Source: an uncultured Verrucomicrobia subdivision 3 bacterium (lineage in GTDB: Bacteria; Verrucomicrobiota; Verrucomicrobiia; Limisphaerales; UBA11358). From it: 64,000 nt of DNA. The stretch covers positions 21,864-85,863 of the forward strand of contig CAILMI010000046.1 in assembly GCA_903835255.1 (NCBI GenBank), read 5' to 3'. Of the stretch, positions 55,555-64,000 are shown one piece after another. The notes beneath the pieces were generated by a model. That model did no database searches, was not told the origin of the DNA, and saw only the letters and a list, made by a program, of their open reading frames with translations. Positions within the stretch are counted from its first letter, which is position 1, and every line of letters starts with the position of its first letter. The translations under genes were made by a program, and so were the position numbers.

Positions 55555-55761
55555 GTCCGGTCGCCGGCCGGCGGATCATCCGGGCTGGTATCTCCAGGTG
55601 CAGGCTAATTCCCTGAGCCCGGGCTCGGCACCAATTGGGTTTATGTCCCCGGATTCAGCAGCGTGGTCACCCCCTGCTTTACCGTCAACACGGCCTACGC
55701 CTCGGTGTTCTATCGGTTGAAGAGCTCGAATCCTGGACGTCCGGCAATTGAAGTCCTAATA
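55555..55761 (+). pseudogene. Frameshifted relic of the C-terminus of a secreted protein
   Basis: One frame from about 55556 gives RRPADHPGWYLQVQANSLSP; after a shift near 55619 the next frame gives GLGTNWVYVPGFSSVVTPCF and TVNTAYASVFYRLKSS. Joined, they match the C-terminal module (GWxLQVQTNSL...GTNWVxVPGS...NGSVFYRL) seen at the end of many secreted Verrucomicrobiota enzymes, as I know them. No full-length gene precedes it, so the body has been lost. A continuous frame at 55252-55608 does not correspond to this motif. Confidence 0.6.
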
Positions 55762-55813
55762 AGTCTAAACCGGCGGCGGGGTGCTGAAAGGCATCCCACC
55801 GTCTTAAATAAAT

Positions 55814-58800
55814 TTGGTGAATATATTGAGATTAGCGCTGGCTGGACGGCTGGATTCCCGGATGCTGTCGGGACAGCTTGCTCTCTTGCTTTGGACGCTG
55901 CTCCTGCCGGTGGCTGCCGTCCCCGCCGCAACGGTAGTCTGGAACGGGCCGGCTATTACCAATGCCTCGCTGTCCTGGTCTTCCGCCGGCAATTGGACGG
56001 GCGGGCTGCCCGGGGGCGGGGATGACGTAAAGTTTTATGATGCCGGCGCCCTTCCTGGCATCAGCAATGTCAATAATACGGTTGATGCGGGGATTCTGAG
56101 CCCGGTGGGTTCGCTCCAGTTTGGGAGCACGAATAATTTCCATACCACTCTGATCGGGAGCGGGGTGACCCTGCTGCTCACCAACAGCGGCGGATTGAAC
56201 GTAGTCACCCCCGGCGATGCGAACCAGGGAGCTGCAGCCTCTGTGCGGGCGTTAACCAATTGGGTGACACTCACCGGCGCGGGCGGCAAGCTGGCGATCA
56301 GCAACAGCGCGGCCAGCGTGGTCGTTAACCAAGGATCCATCAGCAATATCGCCAAGTCATTCGCCGTACTGGACCTGTCGGGCCTGGATACATTTACGGG
56401 CAATTTCAGCCGCATCGGCATCGGCACAATCACCTCTACCAATCCGGGGAACACGGCTCAGCGTGAGGCGGGGGGGTTGTATCTGGCCCGGACAAATTAT
56501 CTGACGCTGAACTATGCCGATTCTCTGGCCAATTATCTGACATCGGGCAAAACCAATGCCATTGAATTGAGTCGCAATCCCGGCAACAACGGCGGCTCAG
56601 TGAGCTTCCTTTATCTTGGAATCAGCAATGTCCTTCAGCTGGACAGCCTGAGTGCGGGGCTGGATAAGTCAGGCAATAATTCCACGCCGGCCAGCGGCGT
56701 GGTGGCTTTCAACCCGGGCATTACGAATTGGAATCCAGTGGCGGTCTTCCGAGGGGTGACCGGAGGTGTCAGCCGGGTGACCTGGTGGTCGGTGGGGGAC
56801 GGCAATGCGAGTTCCTCCACTTCCAATGGCGGCCGGGGCACCAATGATTTCAGCAATGGAACGGTGGATGCCCTGATCAATGTGCTGTCGCTGGGCCGGG
56901 AATGTGACGCGGTCAACACGAGTTGGGCGGGACCGCACTCCGGCGTGTTCACCTTCACGGCGGGAAAGGTGGATGTGAACACAGTCTATGCCGGCAACCA
57001 GGCGTTCAACCGGCCAACCAGCGTGGCCGCCAGCTCCGGCACCCTGAATGTCAACGGACCCTCCGCCTTGCTCCGCGTCAACAGCGCCCTGACGCTGGGT
57101 TACACCACGGTGCCCTACATCGCTGGAAGCGGGGGCAGCGGAACGAATGCCTGGCGCACCTCCGGCAATCTCATCGTGAATAACGGGGGTAAAGTCTGGG
57201 CCAACTCCGTGGCCGTGGGGGCGGCGAGCGTCACCAACACCATCCTCCTGAACTCTGGCACACTCATTGTCAGCAACGCGCTGGCCACCAATGCCTCCGG
57301 ACTCTTCCTGTTGGCCGCCACCAATTCGGTGCTGGGGCTGACGGTTCCGGCCTCCGGATCCCGGGCTGCTCTGGTTCAGACGCTGGTCACCGGGGGCGCC
57401 ACCAATGTCATCCAACTCAACCCGCCGCCGGTCTTTTTTGGATCCTATCCCGCGCAGGGGGTGCTCTTGAAATACACCACGCTTTCCGGTGCGGGATTTA
57501 ATTTTGGTTTGACCAATCGGCCCGGGTGGGCATGGGACGTGTTGCTTTCGAATAATATCGCAAACGGCTCCCTTGATCTTGTGCTGCCCACGGATCCGCG
57601 CCCAGGCACCACCGCTCCCGCGGGCTACAGCGGCAGTCCCGGCGATAGTCCCGCCTTCACCGCGGCGGCCTCCGGGGCGGCGCCCCTGTCATATCAATGG
57701 TGCAAAGATGGCGTGCCGCTGGTGGATGGCCCCACCGGCAATGGCTCCACCAATGCCGGGGCATCCACCGGCACGCTTGTTATCCAGAAGGCTCAGACAA
57801 CGGACAGCGCCAATGCCCCTGGCTACACCGTGGTGGTCACCAATCTGTACGGAGCCGTCACCAGCAGCCCCGCTCTTCTGGTCATCAGTGCCGGGCCGGG
57901 TGCCCCGAGCCTGACGGGGCCGTCCAATCAGACGGTGATTCAGGGCGGGGTCGCGACTTTTGCCGCCACGGTGTCCGGATCTCCGGTGCCAACGCTGCGC
58001 TGGCAGACCGGGGGAAGCGACATCCCCGGTGTCACGGCCTCCACTCTGCAGGTCACCAATGTCCAATATTCCGCGAACGATCAGCAGGTGTTTTCCCTCA
58101 TCGCCTCCAACAGCGCCGGCAGCGCTGTTCGGAGCGCCACCCTGACAGTGATCGTGCCGCCGGTGGTCACCGTGCAGCCGACCAACCGGATGGTCACCAA
58201 TTCGCAGGCGGCCTTCCTGACCGTGGCGGCCACAGGGGTGCCGGCGCCGGCCTATCAGTGGTATAAAAACGGAGTGCCGATTTCTCTGGGCGACAATAGC
58301 ACTGCCCGGAGTCCCACGTTCAGCCTTGCCAGCGCAGGCCCCAGTGATGCGGGGGGCTATTCCTGTGTGATCACTAACTTGGCCGGCGCCACCAATAGCG
58401 CCAGTGCCACCCTTTCAGTGGTCTCCACCCTGAGCATCGCCACCCTAGCCCCCGTCAGCGGCCAGACGGGGACCTGTTATGATACCCCCCTCCGCATCAC
58501 CTTCAGTCAGGTGCCAACGCTGCGCACTAACGGCGTCATTCGGATTTTTAGCTCCACTAACCCTGTTACTCCGGTGGACATCATCGATCTGGCCGTCACG
58601 GCCGCGAACGGCACTCAGCCGCACAGCCTGTTTCCGGGCGACAGCCAGCCTTTTAATTATTATCCGGTGGTCATCACCGGTAGCACCGCGACGATTTATC
58701 CCCACGGCGGCGTGATGACTTCCAATCAGATTTACTATGTGACCATCGACTCCGGAGCTTTTGCCGACGCCACCGGGGCGTATTTCGCCGGCATTCTGGA

Positions 58801-61800
58801 GACCAATGTCTGGCGGTTTGCCACCAAGGTGTCCGGTCCGGCGGATCCCGCCAAACCGGTGGTGGCGGCGGATGGCACTGCTGATTTTGCGACCGTCCAA
58901 GGCGCGGTGGATTCGCTGCCCATGAACGCCGCCGGCGCTCGCCGGACCATCACCATCAAAAATGGCGCCTATTTTGAAATTGTGGACATCGCCGGCAAGA
59001 CCAACCTCACCCTGTGCGGACAAAGCCGGGAGGGAACAATCCTCTATTATCCGAACAATGCCGGAATCGCTCCCGGCGGCACGACCCACGCGCGGATGAC
59101 CCTCAAGGTGAATGCCAATGACATTGCGCTGGATAATCTGACCGTGTCCAACAGCACGCCGCAGGGCGGCGGGCAGGCCGAGGCGCTGATGATTGAATCC
59201 TCCGCCCGCCGGTGCCTCGTTCACAACTGCGAAATCGACAGCCGGCAGGACACTCTTCTGGCCAACGTGAATTCTTCTCAGGGCTATTTCTACAACACGA
59301 CCCTTTGCGGGAACTTCGATTTCATCTGGGGCGGAGGGAACCTCTTTTTTGACCGGTGCACGCTCCGCTCTATCTCCGGCACCGGCAGCGGGCAGTTGAC
59401 CGCCGGCCGCACGGATACGGCCGCCGCTGTGAGCACCAATTTTCCCTGGTTGAATCCATCCGGCACCTACACGGCAAATGGGATGTCCTTTGTCAATTGT
59501 GCGTTCCAGGCCGATCCCGGGCTGGGCGGGGTCACTCTGGCCGGTTCCAATGGCACCTCCAATAATCTGGTTTCCTGGGTGTCGTGCCGCTTTGCCACCA
59601 ACTATGTCGCCCCATCGGCCTCCCTGTTCAACGGCAGCTATGTCTTCTGGCAGAACCAAAATACTGACCTGACCGGCAGCAACGCACTGGCCTTCTCCAG
59701 CCTCACTTCGATCGGTGTGACAAATGGGGATCCGCGACTGTTGGCGGCCACCAATGTCACCTCTTGGTTTTATGGGTGGACTCCCAAACTGGCGCCCAAC
59801 ATCACGAACCCGCCCGTGGCGCAGGCAGCGGTTCAGGGCCAGACGGCGGTTTTTGGTGCGGGCGCCTCGGGCCTTCCCGCTCCCGCTTATCAGTGGCTCA
59901 GGGACGGAATCAGTTTACCGGGCGCCACCGGGATCTCCTTGGTGCTGTCCAATGTTCAGAGCGCGGACGCGGCGGAGTATTCTGTGGTGGCCAGCAACAG
60001 TTCCGGCAGCGTCACCAGTGCGGCAGTGGCCCTGACGGTTCAAATCACCAATCGGCTCGTGGCTTTTCCCGGCGCGGAAGGGGCAGGAGCCTTCGCTAGC
60101 GGCGGGCGGGGAGGGGATGTGTACTATGTCACCAGCCTGAGCGACACCGGGGCAGGGACGTTGCGCACGGGTATTTCCACCGCCCCCGCGGGCGGGCGCA
60201 CCATTTTGTTCAAAGTCTCCGGGAACATCGCCCTGAATTCAACGCTCACCATTAACATGCCCAACCTGACCATCGCGGGACAGAGCGCGCCCGGCGATGG
60301 AATTTGCATTCAGGATGAATCCTTCAACATCGCCGCGAACAATGTCATCGTCCGGCACCTCCGCACCCGCCTGGGCACCAACCATCTGGCGGAAGCGGAT
60401 ACCATGTGGATCAACTCCGGCACCAATATCATCGTGGATCATCTGTCGGCCTCGTGGTCCGTGGATGAGACCCTCTCGGCCAGCCGGGAGATTGCCAACC
60501 TCACGGTCCAGAATTGTTTCATCACCGAGTCGCTGCAGAATTCCATTCACGCCAAGGGCGCCCACGGCTATGGCGGCATCATCTCTTCGGCTTTTTCATC
60601 CACCTATTCCTATCTCCGCAATCTCTACGCCCATCACGACAGTCGGAATCCGCGGGTCGGGAGTGATTCCCAAGCCGGGACACTCCGCCTGGATTTCCGC
60701 AACAACGTCGTCTATGACTGGGGATTCCGCGCCGGCTACTCGGGTGCCACCAATGAAAATTCGGAGATGAATTATGTCGGCAACTATTTCATCGCGGGTC
60801 CCTCTTCCAGCTCCACTTCGGCTTTTCTCGGCGGCGGGGAGACCACCGGCATCTATCAGTCCGGTAATTTCCAGGATACGGACAAGGACGGTTGGGTGGA
60901 TGGCCTGAACACCGGATGGGCCATGTTCACCGGCACCTATGCCGCCACCAACGATCCCTATTCGGTGCCCGCCGCCACCACCGAATCCGCAGCCGCCAGT
61001 TACCAGAGGGTCGTGGCCCTTTCCGGGGCGATGCCCTGGCGGCGCGACACCAATGACCAGCGCATCGCGCGCACCGTGCGCCTGCAGTCCGGCATGCTCG
61101 TGGATTTTGTCGGGGCCTCCAACCAGTCGGCTGATTATGTGACGAACAGTCTGGGCGGCACAAATTACATTGGGGTGCGCGGCTGGCCCGCGCTCGGTTC
61201 TGCGCCGGTGCCGGCAGACGCCGACAGCGATGGTATGCCCGACTACTGGGAGTTGGCGGTGGGCCTGAACCCGAATCTGGCCTCCGACCGCAATCTCACC
61301 AACGCATCACCGGGGTACACGCGTCTGGAGGAGTATCTGAACTGGCTGGCGGATGCCCATGGGCTGTGCAGCCGGAACGGCAGCGTGGACCTGAGCCTGC
61401 GCGCCGCGACCGGCGGCGCCACGAATCTGACCTACTCCGTCTCCAGCGGCAGCAACGGCAGCGTCTCTTTGCTCGGGGACGGCTACACCGCGCGGTTCAA
61501 CGCCGCGCCCGGGACAAATGGGATGGCCGGCTTCAACTTTACCGCCACCGATCCAGCCGCGGCCGTCAGCTTCGGCCCGGTGGGTTACGGCATTCTGATC
61601 ACCACCACCAATGCGGCCAACACAGCGCCCACGCTGGCCGCCATCACTAATTATACCCGCATGGCCGGTGCCACGCTGGTGTTCACCAACCGGGCCAGCG
61701 ATGTCGACCTGCCGGCACAGACTCTCACCTTTTCCCTCCTCAGCCCGTCCGCCGGAGCCACCGTCACTACTAACAGCGGCGTTTTCAACTGGCGACCTGC

Positions 61801-62125
61801 CATGGTTCAGGGAGGGTCCTCCAACACGTTCCGGGTCGTGGTAACGGACAGCGGCCTGCCCGCCCTGAGCGCAACCCAGGCTTTCGGCGTGCGGGTGACG
61901 GTGCCCACCAACCCCGTGCTTCAATCCGCCGGATGGACTAATGGATTATTCTCCCTGCGCGTTTCGGGAAACGAGGGACCGGATTATCGCCTGCAAACCT
62001 CATCCAACCTTCTGAATTGGGCCGACGCCACCAATCTCGTGTCGCCGACGCTGCCGTTTCTCTGGACCGACCCCGGTGCCATCAATGACAGACTGCGCTT
62101 CTATCGCGCGCAGCTGGGCCCGTAA
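55814..62125 (+). CDS. Giant secreted pectin-active protein: beta-solenoid, Ig-like, pectinesterase-like and pectate lyase domains
   Basis: 2103 residues from the first possible start (TTG); ATG 55862 gives a cleaner signal peptide (QLALLLWTLLLPVAAVPAA). Approximate plan: 30-600 beta-rich passenger-like region; 600-870 three Ig-like repeats (GSPGDSPAF...YQW, GGVATFAATVSG, NSQAAFLTVAATG); 872-1005 Ig-like module with MTSNQIYYVTI; 1010-1325 pectinesterase-like beta-helix with QDTLL (Asp1146) and GNFDFIWGG (Asp1169); 1325-1412 fourth Ig; 1412-1810 pectate-lyase fold (AFPGAEGAGAFASGGRGG, HHDSRNPRVGSD); 1935-2030 cadherin-like; end YRLQTSSNLLNW...FYRAQLGP. The pectinesterase part lacks an LGRPW motif, so its activity is doubtful. 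The next gene encodes intact CE8. Confidence 0.85.
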   Translation: MVNILRLALAGRLDSRMLSGQLALLLWTLLLPVAAVPAATVVWNGPAITNASLSWSSAGNWTGGLPGGGDDVKFYDAGALPGISNVNNTVDAGILSPVGSLQFGSTNNFHTTLIGSGVTLLLTNSGGLNVVTPGDANQGAAASVRALTNWVTLTGAGGKLAISNSAASVVVNQGSISNIAKSFAVLDLSGLDTFTGNFSRIGIGTITSTNPGNTAQREAGGLYLARTNYLTLNYADSLANYLTSGKTNAIELSRNPGNNGGSVSFLYLGISNVLQLDSLSAGLDKSGNNSTPASGVVAFNPGITNWNPVAVFRGVTGGVSRVTWWSVGDGNASSSTSNGGRGTNDFSNGTVDALINVLSLGRECDAVNTSWAGPHSGVFTFTAGKVDVNTVYAGNQAFNRPTSVAASSGTLNVNGPSALLRVNSALTLGYTTVPYIAGSGGSGTNAWRTSGNLIVNNGGKVWANSVAVGAASVTNTILLNSGTLIVSNALATNASGLFLLAATNSVLGLTVPASGSRAALVQTLVTGGATNVIQLNPPPVFFGSYPAQGVLLKYTTLSGAGFNFGLTNRPGWAWDVLLSNNIANGSLDLVLPTDPRPGTTAPAGYSGSPGDSPAFTAAASGAAPLSYQWCKDGVPLVDGPTGNGSTNAGASTGTLVIQKAQTTDSANAPGYTVVVTNLYGAVTSSPALLVISAGPGAPSLTGPSNQTVIQGGVATFAATVSGSPVPTLRWQTGGSDIPGVTASTLQVTNVQYSANDQQVFSLIASNSAGSAVRSATLTVIVPPVVTVQPTNRMVTNSQAAFLTVAATGVPAPAYQWYKNGVPISLGDNSTARSPTFSLASAGPSDAGGYSCVITNLAGATNSASATLSVVSTLSIATLAPVSGQTGTCYDTPLRITFSQVPTLRTNGVIRIFSSTNPVTPVDIIDLAVTAANGTQPHSLFPGDSQPFNYYPVVITGSTATIYPHGGVMTSNQIYYVTIDSGAFADATGAYFAGILETNVWRFATKVSGPADPAKPVVAADGTADFATVQGAVDSLPMNAAGARRTITIKNGAYFEIVDIAGKTNLTLCGQSREGTILYYPNNAGIAPGGTTHARMTLKVNANDIALDNLTVSNSTPQGGGQAEALMIESSARRCLVHNCEIDSRQDTLLANVNSSQGYFYNTTLCGNFDFIWGGGNLFFDRCTLRSISGTGSGQLTAGRTDTAAAVSTNFPWLNPSGTYTANGMSFVNCAFQADPGLGGVTLAGSNGTSNNLVSWVSCRFATNYVAPSASLFNGSYVFWQNQNTDLTGSNALAFSSLTSIGVTNGDPRLLAATNVTSWFYGWTPKLAPNITNPPVAQAAVQGQTAVFGAGASGLPAPAYQWLRDGISLPGATGISLVLSNVQSADAAEYSVVASNSSGSVTSAAVALTVQITNRLVAFPGAEGAGAFASGGRGGDVYYVTSLSDTGAGTLRTGISTAPAGGRTILFKVSGNIALNSTLTINMPNLTIAGQSAPGDGICIQDESFNIAANNVIVRHLRTRLGTNHLAEADTMWINSGTNIIVDHLSASWSVDETLSASREIANLTVQNCFITESLQNSIHAKGAHGYGGIISSAFSSTYSYLRNLYAHHDSRNPRVGSDSQAGTLRLDFRNNVVYDWGFRAGYSGATNENSEMNYVGNYFIAGPSSSSTSAFLGGGETTGIYQSGNFQDTDKDGWVDGLNTGWAMFTGTYAATNDPYSVPAATTESAAASYQRVVALSGAMPWRRDTNDQRIARTVRLQSGMLVDFVGASNQSADYVTNSLGGTNYIGVRGWPALGSAPVPADADSDGMPDYWELAVGLNPNLASDRNLTNASPGYTRLEEYLNWLADAHGLCSRNGSVDLSLRAATGGATNLTYSVSSGSNGSVSLLGDGYTARFNAAPGTNGMAGFNFTATDPAAAVSFGPVGYGILITTTNAANTAPTLAAITNYTRMAGATLVFTNRASDVDLPAQTLTFSLLSPSAGATVTTNSGVFNWRPAMVQGGSSNTFRVVVTDSGLPALSATQAFGVRVTVPTNPVLQSAGWTNGLFSLRVSGNEGPDYRLQTSSNLLNWADATNLVSPTLPFLWTDPGAINDRLRFYRAQLGP

Positions 62126-62139
62126 TCCAGCCTGTTTTT

Positions 62140-63846
62140 ATGATGAAACGGATAATGTCCCTCGGCACCGCTCTGCAGATCGGCGCCCTCTTTAATCCCT
62201 GGATCCTATCCGCCGCCGATCCAATGCCGGGTCCTGTTAAAGTGCGCATCATCCTGGTCGGCGATTCCACGGTGACCGACAACGCCGGCTGGGGGCTGGG
62301 CTTCAAACAATTCTTGAATGCCAACGCCGAGTGCATCAACACATCGCAAGGCGGCCGCAGCTCCGAGAGTTTTCGCCGCGAAGGTCGCTGGACTAATGCG
62401 CTGGCATTGAAGGGGGATTATTATCTCGTCCAGTTCGGGCATAACAACGAGCCGGGCAAGCCGGGGCGCTCCACCGACATGCCGACGTTTGTCAGCAACA
62501 TGGTCAGTTACGTCGAGGAAGCCCGGGCTATCGGGGCCGCGCCGGTGCTGATCACGCCGCTCACCCGCCGTCAGTGGGACAGGGAGCATCCCGGGAAAAT
62601 CAAATCCAGCCTCGCGCCTTACGCGGAGGAGGTCCGGAAAATTGCCGCCGCCCAAAGAGTGCCCCTGGTCGATTTGCAGGCGCGCAGTATCGAGCTGTGC
62701 GAGGCGCTCGGGCCTGAGAAATGTCTGGAGTTCAGCCCCCTGAAAACCAACAGCGAGGGGAAGGTAAGTGATGACGGCACGCATTTGAATGCGGCCGGAC
62801 ATGTCCTTTTTGCCCGGCTGGTGGTACAGGAGTTGCGCAAGGCCGCGCCGGAACTGGCGCCGGTGCTGCGCGCTGAGCCGGCGCGGGGGAATCCCGTCGC
62901 TGCCGAGTCCCAATATGACGCCGTGGTTTCTGCGGACGGGTCCGGCACTCATCTGACCGTGCCGGGGGCGGTGGCTGCCGCGCCCGAGAACGGCGCCCAG
63001 CCCTTCACCATTCTGCTCAAGCCCGGCACCTATGAGGGACAGATCCTCATTCCCAAAAGCAAGCGCAACATCCGACTGGTGGGTGAGGAGTTGGAGAACA
63101 CCCTCCTCACCTATGGATTGAATGTGCAGGAAACCAATGCCGGCACGGATCGGAGTTTCAAAGGCACGGGGGTCATCGTGCTGGCTGATGATTTTCGCGC
63201 GGAGAATATCACCTTCCGGAACACCTCGGGCGACCATGGGCAGGCGCTGGCCCTGCGTGTGGATGGCGACCGGGCGGTTTTCCGGCATTGCCGGATGCTG
63301 GGCTGGCAGGACACCCTGATGATCAACAGCGGGCGCCAGTATTTCACCAACTGTTATCTGGAGGGCAGGGTGGATTTCATCTATGGCTCGGCGGCAGCGG
63401 TGTTTGACCGCTGCGAAATCCACAGCCGGAACGGCGGCCACATCACCGCCGCCAGCACGCCGCAGAATCATCCTTTTGGATTCGTTTTCATGAGCTGCAC
63501 CCTCACGGGAGATCCTGTTCCTTGGGCCAACTCGACGAACGCCGGCGTGGCGCAGGGCGCCAAAAATCCAATGGCGGATCTGGGGCGGCCGTGGCGGCCG
63601 TTTGCCAGCGTCGCCTACTTGAATTGCGAGATGGGAGGACATATCAAACCCGCCGGATGGGATAATTGGCGCAATCCGACCAATGAACTCACCGCCCGCT
63701 ACGTCGAGTACCGCAGCACCGGTCCCGGCGCCAATCCCGGAGCCCGCGTCCCCTGGTCCAAACAGCTGACTGCGGCTGAAGCGGATCAAATCACCACCGC
63801 TTCTGTCTTGGGCGGGAGCGATGCCTGGAATCCAGCGCAACCGTAA
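62140..63846 (+). CDS. Bifunctional pectin esterase: CE12-like acetylesterase fused to CE8 pectin methylesterase
   Basis: 568 residues with a short signal peptide ending near AAD. Residues about 35-240 are an SGNH esterase of the rhamnogalacturonan acetylesterase type: LVGDSTVTD (Ser43), INTSQGGRSS, QFGHNN and DGTHLN near 212. Residues about 260-565 are CE8: GWQDTLM (Asp391), GRVDFIYGSAAAVFD (Asp412) and LGRPWRPF (Arg483), so the methylesterase catalytic residues are present. It should remove acetyl and methyl groups from pectin, preparing it for the lyase encoded 14 bp upstream. The 14-bp spacing indicates one transcript. Confidence 0.92.
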   Translation: MMKRIMSLGTALQIGALFNPWILSAADPMPGPVKVRIILVGDSTVTDNAGWGLGFKQFLNANAECINTSQGGRSSESFRREGRWTNALALKGDYYLVQFGHNNEPGKPGRSTDMPTFVSNMVSYVEEARAIGAAPVLITPLTRRQWDREHPGKIKSSLAPYAEEVRKIAAAQRVPLVDLQARSIELCEALGPEKCLEFSPLKTNSEGKVSDDGTHLNAAGHVLFARLVVQELRKAAPELAPVLRAEPARGNPVAAESQYDAVVSADGSGTHLTVPGAVAAAPENGAQPFTILLKPGTYEGQILIPKSKRNIRLVGEELENTLLTYGLNVQETNAGTDRSFKGTGVIVLADDFRAENITFRNTSGDHGQALALRVDGDRAVFRHCRMLGWQDTLMINSGRQYFTNCYLEGRVDFIYGSAAAVFDRCEIHSRNGGHITAASTPQNHPFGFVFMSCTLTGDPVPWANSTNAGVAQGAKNPMADLGRPWRPFASVAYLNCEMGGHIKPAGWDNWRNPTNELTARYVEYRSTGPGANPGARVPWSKQLTAAEADQITTASVLGGSDAWNPAQP

Positions 63847-64000
63847 ATTAATATTATAACACTGCTGTCCCGTTTAAAAGGCTAATAAACATTGATGATT
63901 ATAATTATCGGTTAGCTGGGGTGGTGGTGGGAGTTGAGAAAGAGCCTGTGAAATGGGCATTTTCTCAAAAAGTGTGAGGCTCAAAATCTGTAAAATTGTG
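63847..64000. other. AT-rich tail after the pectin genes
   Basis: The last 154 bases are AT-rich (TTAATATTATAAC, GATTATAATTATCGG) and contain no gene I can support. Confidence 0.5.

Noticed and set aside
55252..55608. 118-codon frame before the pectin locus
   Set aside because: TTG start, no ribosome site, odd Cys/Phe-rich composition, and its end runs through the secreted-protein relic in a different frame.
62206..63840. Long open frame opposite the CE12-CE8 gene
   Set aside because: Antisense of a protein with complete catalytic motifs; translation has no family features.

Overview
The window looks like chromosome from a Gram-negative member of the Verrucomicrobiota, probably a Pedosphaera/Limisphaera-type lineage. 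The grounds are: (i) secreted proteins of the pseudopilin type with an [19 protein letters not shown] start and a DGH-rich globular tail; (ii) a relic of the C-terminal motif GWYLQVQANSL common on secreted proteins of this phylum; (iii) lipid A genes, including an LpxC-FabZ fusion, next to a McsA-McsB-ClpC protein-arginine-phosphorylation module; (iv) many glycan enzymes (GH92, sialate O-acetylesterase, DUF4185, CE8, PL1, CE12). The taxonomic call is inference; no rRNA gene is present.

Layout. Bases 1-21556 form a comparatively AT-rich glycan and sugar-catabolism region. It holds a HutC-type GntR regulator, a ROK-family protein, a DUF4185 lipoprotein, a GH92 exo-alpha-mannosidase, a sialate O-acetylesterase, two pseudopilin-like secreted proteins, a sugar porter and a six-hairpin-type glycosidase. 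These are followed by a compact run of two phosphomannose-isomerase-like proteins with degenerate P-loop domains, a class I aldolase, a Gfo/Idh/MocA oxidoreductase, a D-lyxose/D-mannose isomerase and a PfkB kinase. Four dyads of the form TGTA-N2-TACA (two exact, two with one mismatch) lie between genes in the first 10.3 kb and are good candidates for the operators of the GntR regulator.

Bases 21.7-54.3 kb are GC-rich and mostly housekeeping: rlmI-like methyltransferase and trpS, tRNA-Phe, two tandem surface-repeat proteins, enolase, ilvE, mcsA-mcsB-clpC, a YqhA membrane protein, a dTDP-sugar cluster (rmlA, an RmlD/plant-NRS-ER-like reductase, rmlB), an STN-domain subtilase, acs, aroE-pilD, lpxA and lpxC-fabZ, glnK-amtB behind a sigma-54-like promoter, an FGGY kinase, an FKBP isomerase, an HtrA protease and a CbpA-type DnaJ. 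Several intergenic stretches carry repeats: palindromic MITE/REP-like units, three dispersed repeat families, and what appears to be a group II intron tail (domain V/VI) after amtB.

Bases 54.3-64 kb hold a candidate small RNA with a strong terminator, a 70-aa membrane protein, a frameshifted relic of a secreted protein, and a pectin-degradation pair: a 2103-residue protein with Ig-like, pectinesterase-like and pectate-lyase domains, and a CE12-CE8 esterase fusion. Together these would deacetylate, demethylate and cleave pectin outside the cytoplasm.

The least described unit is the 14.2-21.6 kb sugar operon. Its genes suggest isomerisation, phosphorylation and aldol cleavage of mannose or a related sugar, but the true substrate and the job of the paired isomerase-like proteins cannot be read from sequence alone.
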